Below are positions 10,661 through 20,565 of a stretch of DNA of 64,000 bases, in pieces. The notes beneath the pieces were generated by a model that was not told the origin of the DNA, ran no database searches, and was given only the letters and a program-made list of their open reading frames with translations. How positions within the stretch are numbered: the stretch's first letter is position 1; every line of letters begins with the position of its first letter. A program made the position numbers and the translations under genes. This DNA comes from Pictodentalium vernedei. Its lineage: Eukaryota; Mollusca; Scaphopoda; Dentaliida; Dentaliidae. The stretch is taken from the NCBI GenBank assembly GCA_031216915.1, contig CM062294.1:165247455-165311454 (forward strand), in the 5' to 3' direction.

Positions 10661-10734
10661 AAACCGGCCTCCAGCCAAACCGGCCTCCGACATTTTGGCC
10701 CAAACCGGCCTCCACTTAACCCAAACCGGCCTCC
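10661..10734. repeat. Short-word array, AAACCGGCCTCC type
   Basis: Four to five copies of AAACCGGCCTCC separated by short spacers. No inverted partner found in the window. Confidence 0.65.
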
Positions 10735-11070
10735 ACATTTTTTATTTTCATCCTCGGCGACGGTCAGACTCTTTGCAATTTACCGCTGACTAGATTAGCC
10801 ATCGCATGTACAAACAAAATAACCTAAAAACATACCGTCAATATTCAAACAAGTCACTCATCAAACAGTAAATCAAACAATAAATCAAAGAAATCAAGGA
10901 AAATTAACCTATTCAACATGCAATTAAACACCAACAGTATCTATAAAAACATGAATAATTATACATAAATATTCACAGGAGATATTCATAAATGTAAAAA
11001 TATTAATTTAATGTAACAAAAATAATAAATAATTTTATAATACAAGGTCTAAAACAGATAATTAAACACA

Positions 11071-11177
11071 TGTACGAAACGCTCACTTCGTGTACGAAAC
11101 GTCCAATTTTTGTTTACGAAACGTCTTATTTGTGTACGAATCGTCGCGTGTACGGAACGTCTTGTGTACGAAACGTC
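11071..11177 (+). repeat. Short-word array, TGTACGAAACGTC type
   Basis: About six copies of the word, with variants TACGAATCGTC and TACGGAACGTC. Probable right end of the element starting at 9783. Confidence 0.65.
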
Positions 11178-11202
11178 AGTAAACCATCTCATTGTGTACA
11201 TT

Positions 11203-11460
11203 GGCATGGCGAGGTTCGAACCCACGCCGAGAGAGTTTCCTTCGGCACCAACCGCCTAGCGAAACTATACTGAACCACGCACTGGCACACCACTCGGCCA
11301 CCGACCGCCTAGCGAAACTATACTGAACCACGCACTGGCACACCACTCGGCCACCGACAGACCCCACTGGCCGAGTGGTGTGCGTGGTTCAGTATAGTTT
11401 CGCTAGGCGGTTGGTGCCGAAGGAAACTCTCTCGGCGTGGGTTCGAACCTCGCCATGCCA
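11203..11460. repeat. Inverted repeat built of a class-II tRNA-like sequence
   Basis: On the + strand 11364-11460 has an A-box-like TGGCCGAGTGG, a long variable-arm-like stem (GCCGAAGG ... CTCTCGGC) and a B box GGTTCGAACCT, ending CATGCCA. This resembles a Ser/Leu-type tRNA, but the 5' acceptor strand does not pair. The same sequence lies inverted at 11203-11358, with the head portion tandemly duplicated (11248-11300 and 11306-11357). I call it a tRNA-derived palindromic repeat, not a functional tRNA gene. Confidence 0.65.
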
Positions 11461-12655
11461 ATGTAAACAAAACCAGTTCCTTTCTTAATTCTATGGCATC
11501 CGAGAAATTTGAAAAAGACAAGTACTGTCGCTGATTTCTTCTGAGGTGCAGTTCGTAGAATTAAGTGCTTAGATGCAATCATCTCATTGTGTGTCAGGTT
11601 TTCGTTATTATTAATGGTTTTAGGATCTATACGACTCTGGATGATGTCTTTATATTTCACTATATCAAGATTTTTCCAGTTTATCTTGTTAGAAGTCACA
11701 GGTTCAATTTTGGATGAAACATAAGTCAAACCATGGTGTGTTTTCAATACTTTTGGTAAATGATCAGGTTTATATTAACTAAAGATACATTGACATACTG
11801 AAACCAAAACGTCATTCTTCTGGAGCCCGGTGCTTCCTTCAATTTGTAATAAAATTATCTGAGTGTCTACCCTATTCTTGTGTTGTCGTACTTTTCCTTT
11901 GTGTACATGGTGTTCCCTTGGCCATAGTTCAAGAACGTACGGACTTGTGTGTGGGGGATAATCAGCGGTAAGAGGGGGGGTCCTACTAGAAACCGGAATC
12001 GACTTTAAAGACCGGAATCGACCGGAATCGACTCATATTTTACTGATTTTTCGCAATGTTTTGTACTTTTACCAATGGCATTCTATCTAATAAGTTTCCA
12101 CGTGCAAGGTTTAGTAAATGTCAAAGGATTTGAGGGTACAGGAAGAGGTTAGCAAAGAGTCTTCCTCGTTTAAAAGTTTTTTTTCTTTTGATCGAAACAT
12201 TTTCCAAGGGAAGTAACTTGTCGCGTCATTTTGAACTCGATGTTTTATCATGCATGGCCAATACAACTCAAAATTAATTATTGCTCGAGAAGCGAGAATA
12301 TCAAACTTGAAGCTGACTGAAATGTGTGTGTGTGGGGGGGGGGGGGGGGGGATTGGGAGGGGGTCGGGCATCAAAAACGCAAACTAATCAAGATTAAAAT
12401 TTGCTCAATTTGAATGAGAAATTTAGCGAATCATCATCTTGGTTGGTTCATGATTGTTCAAAAAGAAACCCGCACAGAACTCGACCCTGCGCTCTCTCAG
12501 AGAAAACCGCCAAAGTCGGCAAGGGTCGTTGAAAGTTGGGCGAGGTGACAGGGGGGGGGGGGGGCGGAAAAGAAGGCCCATAACTGCATGCCCCTCTCCT
12601 CCTCTCTGCTGATTCCGGTTTCTAGTAGGACCCTTTAGGACCCACGAAGTTTCTA

Positions 12656-12955
12656 TTGCAGAGGCATGCATTAAAACTTGGGTCATTTGACAAAGTAAGA
12701 AGATGCCGCTTCGTATGGAATCCAGATCTAGTTATTATACAAGTCGGTGGCAACGACATAAATGCTGATTCGGAAGCTTGTGAAATAGCTAACCGACTAC
12801 TAAGACTGATAAAAACTCTTAATAACGGCCAGAGAGATGTTTATTTTTGTGAAATATTGCCTCGCGATAATTTCACAAAAGCTGGCAATATACCAAGTGA
12901 GGATTTTGAAAAACAGAGAGTCAAAATAAACCGAAAACTCAAGAAAAAACTAAAT
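12656..12955 (+). pseudogene. SGNH hydrolase-like fragment
   Basis: The frame contains NPDLVIIQVGGNDI (about 12718-12765), a good block III (GxND) of SGNH hydrolases. It is followed by a helical segment and RDVYFCEILPRDNFT. Block I and the C-terminal DxxH block are absent. After about 12955 the frame runs into repeats of ATTCAAGGAC, so the coding similarity ends there. Similar domains occur in animal retroelements and this is most likely a piece of one. It differs from the SGNH ORF at 899. Confidence 0.55.
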
Positions 12956-13003
12956 TCAAGGACTTTCAAGGAGTCAGAAAGATTTTCAAGTACAATTCAA
13001 GGA

Positions 13004-13410
13004 CATTTTTACAATTTTCAAAATTCAAGGAGTTTGACTTAAATTCAAGGACTTTTCAAGGTTGTGCACACCCTGTAACATGAATAGTTGTACAGCCATG
13101 AATCCCGAACTTTCCCCATACCCAATGTAACAAGTCGATTCGCCCCCACGAACAATGGGCTAATTGTATCCACTTGTTGCAAGTGTGTCACTACCGGTGA
13201 ACAAACAGAAAGCCCCTGTCGTGTGTGAGAATCGAATATTGTTACATTGGATATCACATTTCGGATTCAGATATACTGGATACCCCAAGACGACATATTT
13301 GTTATTTTTGTTTAGGCCTATACTTCATATTTATTTTACTTTTTTTACGTTTTGGCTGTCCTGCATCTTTTTCGTTGACCTGGCTTCTTCCTACCATTCC
13401 CTTCTACAAG
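13004..13410. other. Non-coding interior of the MULE
   Basis: Contains ATTCAAGGACTTTTCAAGG repeats (to about 13060), then unassigned sequence, then the probable displaced MULE C-terminal peptide near 13345-13400 on the minus strand. No gene is supported. Confidence 0.4.
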
Positions 13411-14945
13411 TAATAATAATAACTCTTTGGCCAGCCGCTGATTTGTCGCGGTCCTCATAAGAGAAGGCCATCATTCCCCCTGCACCCCACCCCCTCTTCC
13501 TCTCCTCTCCTCCCAGCATTCAGATATAAACTGCTTAATAGTGTCCCTCACTTCCTCTTTTTCAATTTCTTCAATAAGCATTCCTACCCTCTCCCTCGTG
13601 TCCCCCTTCAGCCATCTATCCTTTGTTTCTTCACCCCACTTCTGCATTATTCTTCCAGTAAATTTTATTCTATGAGGTATATACTGTGGGCATTCCAAGA
13701 GAAAATGTTCCAGGGTCTCCACTACTCCAGAGTGGCACATTTGGCATCCCTTTTCCCCATCTCTCCCAATTTTTCCCCGAAGCTCCAGTGATCTTGATCT
13801 CAGTTTGAACAGCAGTGACCCTCCAAAGGTGCCATCTAGGTACTTCTCAAAAGCTGGCTTTTCTTTATATTGTAACCCCTGCAGTGATCTTTTCACGCTA
13901 ACCCCTGCTCGCCAGTTTCGATTGCAATCTTCCATGACTCTCTCTTTGACAAACCTTTTGCCTTCTTTCATTCCTACTTCTATGTTTGTGACCTCTATAG
14001 AGTAATTGTCCATTAGTTCCCTCACATGTTTTGACCACCCCGTTTCTATATTAGAATTCCAAATGGTATCGAGCATCAATTTGCACCACCGGTTGTCAGG
14101 CAGGTTTCTCAAGTAGTTAAAGTAACACAGTTTTCCCAAATCTACCCTGTCCTTGATTTTCATCCACCCAAGCTCCCCCCTTACTGTTTCCAAAGCTGCA
14201 GCATTACTCGACCCTGTTATCCATCTGCCGGCATCATTCTGAGTACTTTCCAACTTCTTAATAACGGTTTGGTTTAATGGAATCACGTCCGTGCCATACG
14301 TTATACTTGGTAAACCCACCCTCTCCCACAGGGTTTTCCCCACAAAGACCTTGTTGATACTATTTTTCCCTAAAAGTTTTAGTTGGTTCAGAATTCTTTT
14401 CCCCTTCAGAATCAGTTTGGCTGAGTAATTTCTGTACACCCCTCTTCCCGTTATATTTATGCTTACCCCTAGATACTCATACTCTCCCGTTTCTCCTACA
14501 GTGATTTGTTTGCTTTCCCCTTCGGGGATTGAGAACTCCCCCACTCTCCATCTCTTCATCATATCTACCTTGCGTCCAACGGGTATTACCTTGCTTTTAT
14601 TTTCATTTAGTTCGAGCCGCCAAGTGTTCCCATATCTACCAACAATTTCCAGCAATTTCTCTAGCCCCTGTTCAGTTCTAGACATTAACACCATGTCGTC
14701 CGCAAAGAATAAGCCTGGTATCTTTATGTCTCCAACATTTACCCCCTCCGCACTCTGAATTAGTTCGTCCCCTAAATCTTTAACATACAATGCAAACAAA
14801 ATCGGTGAAAAGATACACCCCTGCTTGAGGCCTATATCCATAGGGACTCGTTTTGTAGTGATACTCCCTAGACTGAGTTGGCTTTGCACATCTGTATACA
14901 GTGCTTTCATGCACCTATTACCATCGGATGATATTACTTTTCTAG
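13411..14945 (-). pseudogene. 5'-truncated LINE nested in the MULE transposase
   Basis: Minus strand. The open frame reads from an RT middle region: MDIGLKQGCIFSPILFALYV, then the catalytic FFADDMVLMSR, then the thumb/connection region. It ends in a zinc-knuckle-like CQMCHSGVVETLEHFLLECP and an acidic/basic tail (stop near 13471). The 3' end is a TTATTATTATTA-type tail at about 13411-13420. The upstream part of RT and the endonuclease are absent, as in a typical 5'-truncated insertion. The frame happens to stay open through the junction with the MULE transposase, giving a 759-codon chimera that is not a real single protein. Confidence 0.85.
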
Positions 14946-15858
14946 AAACCATTTTTTTGTGGGTCATGAATTTTTTCAGATGTCGATTTCTGTCTATCGA
15001 AGACTTCGTTCCCCAAATCTGTGCCGGCACATAAAATTTTTCAAATTCTTTTGACAGTTCATAATTCCCAACTCCAACCATTTCACGCTCAACTTCCTTG
15101 TAGCAGTCTTGAATTATATTATAAATTTTTAAAGAGAGTTCAGTAAGGGTTTGTTTTTTCCAATCTACTGCCAATTTTAATATGTGATTCAAACTTTCAC
15201 AATTATTGTTTGTCCAATTGTTCAAATTGTGAAATCCATGGGTTTTTGATGTTTTGAAATTTTCTTTTTTTAAAATAAAAATCCTGTTTTCCGGATAATC
15301 AATAAAATTGGGCGCTATTTCCGCGCATAAATTTTTCACTGATTTGGTTCTTATTTCAAAAACGATGTCATTATCAGCTGCAGCTAAACCTTCAGTTCCA
15401 AAAAGTGAATCTATTATTTTTTGCCTCTCTGTATTATTGAGACCAATATTATCTTTTAAATAATCCAACACGTTATGTTTTAAATGTCGCTCGCATGTCA
15501 GTTTAGGCGCAGCGGGAAACGCTACTTCGATCGCCTTCTTCATCGCTTTCTTGTCGTCACAACCAATTACAAGAGGAGCGTGCACATCACAGAGATTAGC
15601 TCTCAATTCTGAGAAAAATGTTAAGTGTGAATTGAAATCGGAGTTTCCATGAAGGAAGACAGGTCCTGGGAAAATAGGATGTTCACCTGTTAATTTATTG
15701 CAAACGGATAAATTTTTTAAACACCCAATTGTAACGTGTACCTGTCCCAAATTGAATGTTTTGTCGAAGCCTAAAACTGTTGCTTCAGCCTCTGGGTAGC
15801 TGCAACAATAATTGTATAATGCTGGTGGGTTTCGATCTGTCCTGATATCACATAATTA
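14946..15858 (-). pseudogene. MULE transposase fragment, interrupted by LINE
   Basis: Minus strand, open from about 15858. Motifs: ATVLGFDKTFNLGQVHVTIG (start of the DDE catalytic fold, first Asp in GFDKTFN), VIGCDDKKAMKKAIEVAFP (second Asp region), LTCERHLKHNVLDYL (C/H motif typical of MULEs), and NNCESLNHILKLAVDWKK (the NNxxES glutamate region). The N-terminal part is missing, replaced by a 66-bp tandem repeat at 15845. The C-terminus is split by the LINE: a short basic peptide RKKPGQRKRCRTAK on the same strand at about 13345-13400, just beyond the LINE tail, looks like the displaced end. Confidence 0.8.
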
Positions 15859-16115
15859 GTAGGAACAAACGAAGAAATGAACGAACGAACGAATGAATGA
15901 ATGAAACTTCTCATATCACATAATTAGTAGGAACGAACGAAGGACTGAACGAATGAACGAACGAATGGATGAAACTTCTCATATCACAATTGGTAGGAAC
16001 GAACGGAGGACTGAACGAATGAATGAATGAAACTTCTCATATCACATAATCAGTAGGAACGAATGAACGACCGAACGAATGATCGAGTGAACGAACGAAT
16101 GAATGAAACTTCTCA
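15845..16115. repeat. ~66-bp tandem repeat with GAACGAACGAAT stretches
   Basis: About four units, each with CTTCTCATATCACATAATTA then AGTAGGAACGAACGAA and a variable run of AATGAATG/AACGAACG. It replaces the 5' part of the MULE transposase gene. Confidence 0.85.
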
Positions 16116-16821
16116 TGTTGAGTTCTGTGTGGGTTTCTTTTTGAACAATCATGAACCAACCAAGATGATGATTCGCTCAATTTCTCATTCAAATTGAGCA
16201 AATTTTAATCTTGATTAGTCTGCGTTTTTGATGCCCGACCCCCTCCCAATCCCCCCCCCCCCCTACACACGCACACATTTCAGTCAGCTTCAAATTTGAT
16301 ATTCTCGCTTCTCGAGCAATAATTAATTTTGAGTTGTATTGGCCATGCATGACAAAACATCGAGTTCAAAATGACGCGACAAGTTACTTCCCTTGGAAAA
16401 TGTTTCGATCAAAAGAAAAAAAAGCTTTTAAACGAGGAAGACTCTTTGCTAACCTCTTCCTGTACCCTGAAATCCTTTGACATTTACTAAATCTTGCACA
16501 TGGAGACTTATTAGATAGAATGCCATTGGTAAAAGTACAAAACATGGCGAAAAATCAGTAAAATATGAGTCGATGCCGGTCGATTCCGGTCTTTAAAGTC
16601 GATTCCGGTCGATTCCGGTTTCTAGTAGCACCGGTAAGAGGGTGTTGAAGTGGGTCAGTGGATGGTGGGATAGTCCGCCATGTCCCGCCCCGGTTACACT
16701 GTAAAGCACCAATGGTGTTAAATAATGATGAAGTAGTCATAAGTTCATCAATGCAATTTCAATGTATGTCGAAACTCGAGAATGTCCATGGAAGAATCTG
16801 AAAAAACACCCGAAATCCCCA

Positions 16822-16887
16822 AGGCCGAAAACCGCCAAAGCCCGAGGCCGAAAAGCGTTGGGCCGAAAAGCGCGGGGCTGAAAAGCA
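16822..16887. repeat. Short-word array, GGCCGAAAAGCG type
   Basis: Four imperfect copies (AGGCCGAAAACCG, AGGCCGAAAAGCG, GGGCCGAAAAGCG, GGGCTGAAAAGCA). No mirrored partner found. Confidence 0.55.
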
Positions 16888-17222
16888 ATGATTCCTTCGA
16901 GTTGTTGCCCTTGAAATTTTTCTACTTGTTTTGTAAACAAATATTTTGACCACAACTCACATTGAACAGTATGTGATATTTATGTTATACTGTGACCATT
17001 ACAATGAATACGAGGGAAACAAATTAATCGACAATGCATATTCTATTGTGATTGGTGATACTTATTGTTATTTTATCGAAACTGCACAGGCTTTCCTAAT
17101 TTCGCGGCATTTGTTTTGAGGAACTGGACTATGCAGTCTATAGTATTGGCAGTATTGCCCCCGTGACCTGTTTGCCACGATGAATGCCAGTAACTCCGAC
17201 CCACTGTAATTTCGACGGTTTA

Positions 17223-17985
17223 CTGACGTTTCGGCCTTGGGACGTTTCGGCCCTAGTCTTTGTAAGACTGTTAACCCCGGGGCCCTCCTGGCCCTCACAG
17301 TCTTTGAGAGACCCGTTCAAATCTAGTCTGACTAAAAATGAAAGAAACTGACCGCATTTGGGTCGACTCAGTTCACGCTTCATATCGAAGACACAAATCA
17401 CATAATCAACATTCTACTTGTCGTACTCAGCCCAAATATAATTTATTTACGTGTCTGCATCATTTTTTAACGCAAACACAGCATCAAATTCAAGAAATGT
17501 TGAAAAATATCCGACTTCAACACGTCAAAAAACACCGATTTCAAAGATATACAAATTGTACTACACATGCGCACAGTATCTGTGCGCATGCGTAGTACAA
17601 TTTGTTTATCTTTGAAACATGATGTTATTTTACGTGTTGAAGTCGGATATTTTTCAACATTTCTTGAATTTGATGCTGTGTTTGCGTTAAAAAATGATGC
17701 AGACACGTAAATAAATTATATTTGGGCTGAGTACGACAAGTAGAATGTTGATTATGTGATTTGTGTCTTCGATATGAAGCGTGAACTGAGTCGACCCAAA
17801 TGCGGTCAGTTTCTTTCATTTTTAGTCAGACTAGATTTGAACGGGTCTCTCAAAGACTGTGAGGGCCAGGAGGGCCCCGGGTCACAGTCTTACAAAGACT
17901 ATTTCGGCCCTGGACGTTTCGGCCTGGACGTTTCGGCCTCCAATCGGGCCGAAACGTCCTGGGTATAGGGCCGAAACGTCCAGGG
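17223..17985. mobile_element. Foldback element: ~320-bp inverted arms flanked by GGACGTTTCGGCC words
   Basis: Arms at about 17254-17577 and 17581-17901 are near-perfect inverses centred at about 17579. The middle contains ACATGCGCACAGTATCTGTG. The arms are bordered by two GACGTTTCGGCC words on the left and four in mixed orientation on the right (17909-17985). The mirrored frames within it encode the same meaningless peptide on opposite strands. No transposase inside. Confidence 0.85.
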
Positions 17986-18512
17986 TTTTTTACTGAATTT
18001 TTTTTATGATAATTAATTTTTTGTAGCTTAATTTCTTAACTTACCTTTATCGAACCTTAATTTATCCGTTTTAATCCGTAACAATCCTTGAATCTGTAAA
18101 AATCCTTGAATAAAATTGAATAAAGCGGGATTTAATTTAATGTTCACTCGTGTTGAAGGCTAGTTGAAATGAATCAAATACAACAAGATTTTTTCCAGCT
18201 ATCGGTGTTGTGACAAAAAAAAATGCACAGCAGTTGATACCAGTCTTTTGATGCATTGTTTGACACTTCTGATTAAAAGTTACTGATGAACTTTTTGAGT
18301 TTGTTTATACAAGCTTTTCGGAATAAGAGAGACTGATGAGTTGTTTGTATGTGTTGGTACAGCACTCACGATCTGCTATCTTTGGTGACTTCTGATCTAC
18401 CGGTGACAATGGGATCAGACATTTTGTGTTTTTTCGAGGAGACTTCTGATCTACCGATGGAATATCTATATAAGATAGAGGTCCGAGAGGTGGAATCAAA
18501 TCACAAACAGCT

Positions 18513-18604
18513 ATGTATCCTTGCATGCAGTGTGGGGATGAAGTTCGTCCCAGGCAACATGCCATAAGTTGTGACTTATGAGATCAGCACAGAATTTGTA
18601 GAAG
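18513..18604 (+). pseudogene. MULE-associated Cys-rich N-terminal exon fragment
   Basis: Reads MYPCMQCGDEVRPRQHAISC, then DL, an in-frame TGA, and DQHRICRR. This matches the CxxC...VRPRQ.A..CD.C..W.HR.C zinc-finger-like N-terminus I associate with some animal MULE proteins. The TGA at about 18579 sits where a Cys codon (TGT/TGC) is expected. A GTGAGT donor follows at 18605. Recognition is from memory of the family. Confidence 0.5.
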
Positions 18605-18644
18605 GTGAGTTGATAATAATTTTACCTACATCCGAATGAATTCT

Positions 18645-18680
18645 ATCTTTCTTTCTCTCTCTCTCTCTCTCTTTCTCTCT
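18645..18680. repeat. (CT)n microsatellite
   Basis: CT/CTTT run within the intron-like segment between the two MULE fragments. Confidence 0.9.
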
Positions 18681-18775
18681 TATTTTACCTACATCCGAAT
18701 GAATTCTCTCTCTGTATGTTTTATTTCAACTGAACTGAAACTCAATTTAAATTAACTATTCTTTGTGAATTACAG

Positions 18776-19029
18776 GATGGCATCGCAGAATGAATGGAAA
18801 AACTGGTGGTAATCTTGGAATGTACAGACTGATTCCATTTCTACAGAAAGAAGCTCGGACGGTTCAAATCAATGTTACTGCATCAGACCTAGAACAAGCG
18901 AATTCGACGAGATATTCTGCATTATGCCAAAAGTTAGAGACAGCATGGGAACAATATAGAAATGATGACATCTCAACTAGCACCTTCCTCCATCGATGTG
19001 CCAACCTGTACGCGCCACTTGAAAAATAA
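18776..19029 (+). pseudogene. MULE transposase C-terminal exon
   Basis: With the G of the preceding AG, the frame reads GWHRRMNGKTGGNLGMYRLI, then a helical region, and ends WEQYRNDDISTSTFLHRC plus ANLYAPLEK before a TAA. The GWHRR(L/M)N start is the segment after the catalytic glutamate in many MULE transposases. A polypyrimidine tract and TTACAG acceptor precede it (18770-18775). Its phase does not match the donor at 18605, so the exons carrying the catalytic core are missing: this is an internal-deletion derivative. GGCCGAAACGTCC arrays lie on both sides (17.9 and 19.5 kb) and may be its ends. Confidence 0.5.
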
Positions 19030-19474
19030 AGAAAACACTGTATAATTAATGTATCTATAAAAATAAAATAAATGGTATATGCAGGTACAAATCACTGAAA
19101 ATGTAAATATTGATGTAAATATTACCATTATTTAATATTAATATCATCTCGATGTGAAATATTTCCATTTGTTGTAAATAATGTCATTGTTCATTTCTTT
19201 GTCATTTTAATAAAAGGTTGAGTTGTAGTTATACTTATTGCTGACGAAGTAAGAAATAAAGTATTTCTATTCTAATTGAACTGCGTGTTGTTAGTCATTT
19301 ATTCCCTAATCCATATTTAACAGTTTGTGAATAGAAACTTACCTTTCTGGACAGAATAGATAATAAAGGATTTTATTAGAGGTGTCAATTGAACATTTTC
19401 CAATTAACACCCTAGTAACCTCTCTTATCTATCCTGTCGAGGTAATTCCTTTCACTATTGGCTGTAAATATAGG

Positions 19475-19656
19475 AGACCGAAACGTCCAGGGCCGAAACA
19501 TCCAGGGCCGAAACGTCTCGAGGCCGAAACATCTCGAGGCCGAAACGTCCTAAGGCCGAAACGTCCCAATACCATTTCGACCCAAAGTATCTTCGACCCA
19601 AATCGGTAATGTCGACCCAAAAAAGTAATTTCGACCCAATTTCGGTAACTTCGACC
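19475..19656. repeat. Two abutting short-word arrays: GGCCGAAACGTCC then TTCGACCCAA
   Basis: 19479-19570 holds six copies of (A/G)GCCGAAACGTCY words. Directly after, 19577-19656 holds five TTCGACCCAA words alternating with TCGGTAA. The switch of word type within one locus is visible directly. Confidence 0.8.
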
Positions 19657-19995
19657 CACTAATAAAAGGCACTAAAGCCACTATTTTCCCCGACTCAAGA
19701 GCCCTATTGCTGACCGCAGTGCTAATAAGCCCTTAATGAGACAATCGCCTCAATGGGATTAGCTTCCTGGAACAGAATCAAACGGCTACTGAAAATTATA
19801 TAAGCCTTCCGATGTTCCCAATAGCACATCATTTTTTACCCATCATCCGCCACCATTCAGACCTCTGACTTCAGAGTGATGAGACCTTAATTAGCTGCCT
19901 GATAGATTTCCTCACACTTCAAACAAAGGACACCTTCGCAGGCCTCTTACACTTGTCCACACCAGAGCAAGGGTAAGAAATGATTAGTTCAGCAA
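19657..19995. other. Unassigned non-coding sequence
   Basis: No gene. A stretch near 19730-19830 (TTAATGAGACA, then ATCAAACGGCTACTG, then ATATAAGC) has a diverged counterpart near 24640-24720. Confidence 0.3.
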
Positions 19996-20565
19996 TCTGA
20001 ACCACAGGTACTCGGCACAAGCTGGGAAATCGAAAGAAAAATGATATTTGATACCATTTTTGAATCTGTGCTGACGTGCCCCTATAATGGTATTAGTAAT
20101 GGAGATTAGTAATTGATAAAGGTATATGGTTAATATTTGAATCTGCCCTCCATAGTCAATGGGACCTCGAATTATTTATAATAAATTGGATAATTGTCGC
20201 TCGTAAACCTCATTTCACTGTGCACTTTCTTGTCCGACTAAATGTTTTTAGGGCTTTTCTGCGACATCTCCCAGTTGTCATGAACAACCCAAGAACACCC
20301 AACGGTCGTGTAATACTCCATTGTAAAGCTTATTCATTCCCCTTTCCATTGATACCGGGTACTGTTGGATACTTTATGTGAATCAAATTTGAGGGGGGAA
20401 ACACAAAGAAGAGTGCTATCGTTTTCGAAAAGCGAGTTGTTTACCTTGTTAATATTTATATACCATTACAGGGGCACATCAGCATAGATTCAAAAATGGT
20501 ATCAAATATAATTTTTCTTTCGATTTCCCATCTTGTGCTGAGTACCTGTGATCTGAACGTAGTGG
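19996..20565. mobile_element. Element with ~100-bp terminal inverted repeats
   Basis: AATCTGAACCACAGGTACTC (19996), through to GCCCCTATAATGGTA near 20095, is matched inverted by about 20470-20565 with several mismatches. The interior is non-coding. Confidence 0.65.

Larger units (their letters stand above)
9783..11177. mobile_element. Candidate element ending in inverted TGTACGAAACGTC words
   Basis: GGACGTTTCGTACACA at 9783-9798 is the inverse of the word repeated at 11071-11177 (TGTACGAAACGTC and variants, about six copies). The 1.4-kb interior contains the SINE at 10177 and the AAACCGGCCTCC array at 10661, both presumably later insertions. No transposase. The boundaries are inferred from the single inverted word on the left. 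Confidence 0.45.
11976..16632 (-). mobile_element. Mutator-like element (MULE) with ~500-bp terminal inverted repeats
   Basis: The left arm, about 11979-12480, is the inverse of about 16120-16632 with a few mismatches. Both ends start with a CTACTAGAAACCGGAATCG word followed by ACCGGAATCG repeats. A 9-bp GGTAAGAGG lies outside both ends (11967-11975 and 16633-16641), the duplication length typical of Mutator. The interior carries a MULE transposase fragment (minus strand), a nested LINE, an SGNH-like fragment and a tandem repeat. A further perfect 23-bp copy of the terminus lies inverted at about 12611-12635, so 11979-12635 may itself be a smaller derivative. Confidence 0.75.

Noticed and set aside
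11364-11460. Functional tRNA-Ser/Leu gene
   Set aside because: The A and B boxes and a long variable arm are present, but the 5' acceptor strand does not pair with CATGCCA and the sequence is one arm of an inverted repeat.
13471-15750. Single 759-codon gene
   Set aside because: It is two unrelated coding pieces (MULE transposase and LINE RT) joined by an insertion, and its apparent start is a TTG inside the transposase.
19382-19609. 75-codon frame rich in RPKRPGPKHPGPKR
   Set aside because: The peptide is the translation of the GGCCGAAACGTCC array and has no independent support.
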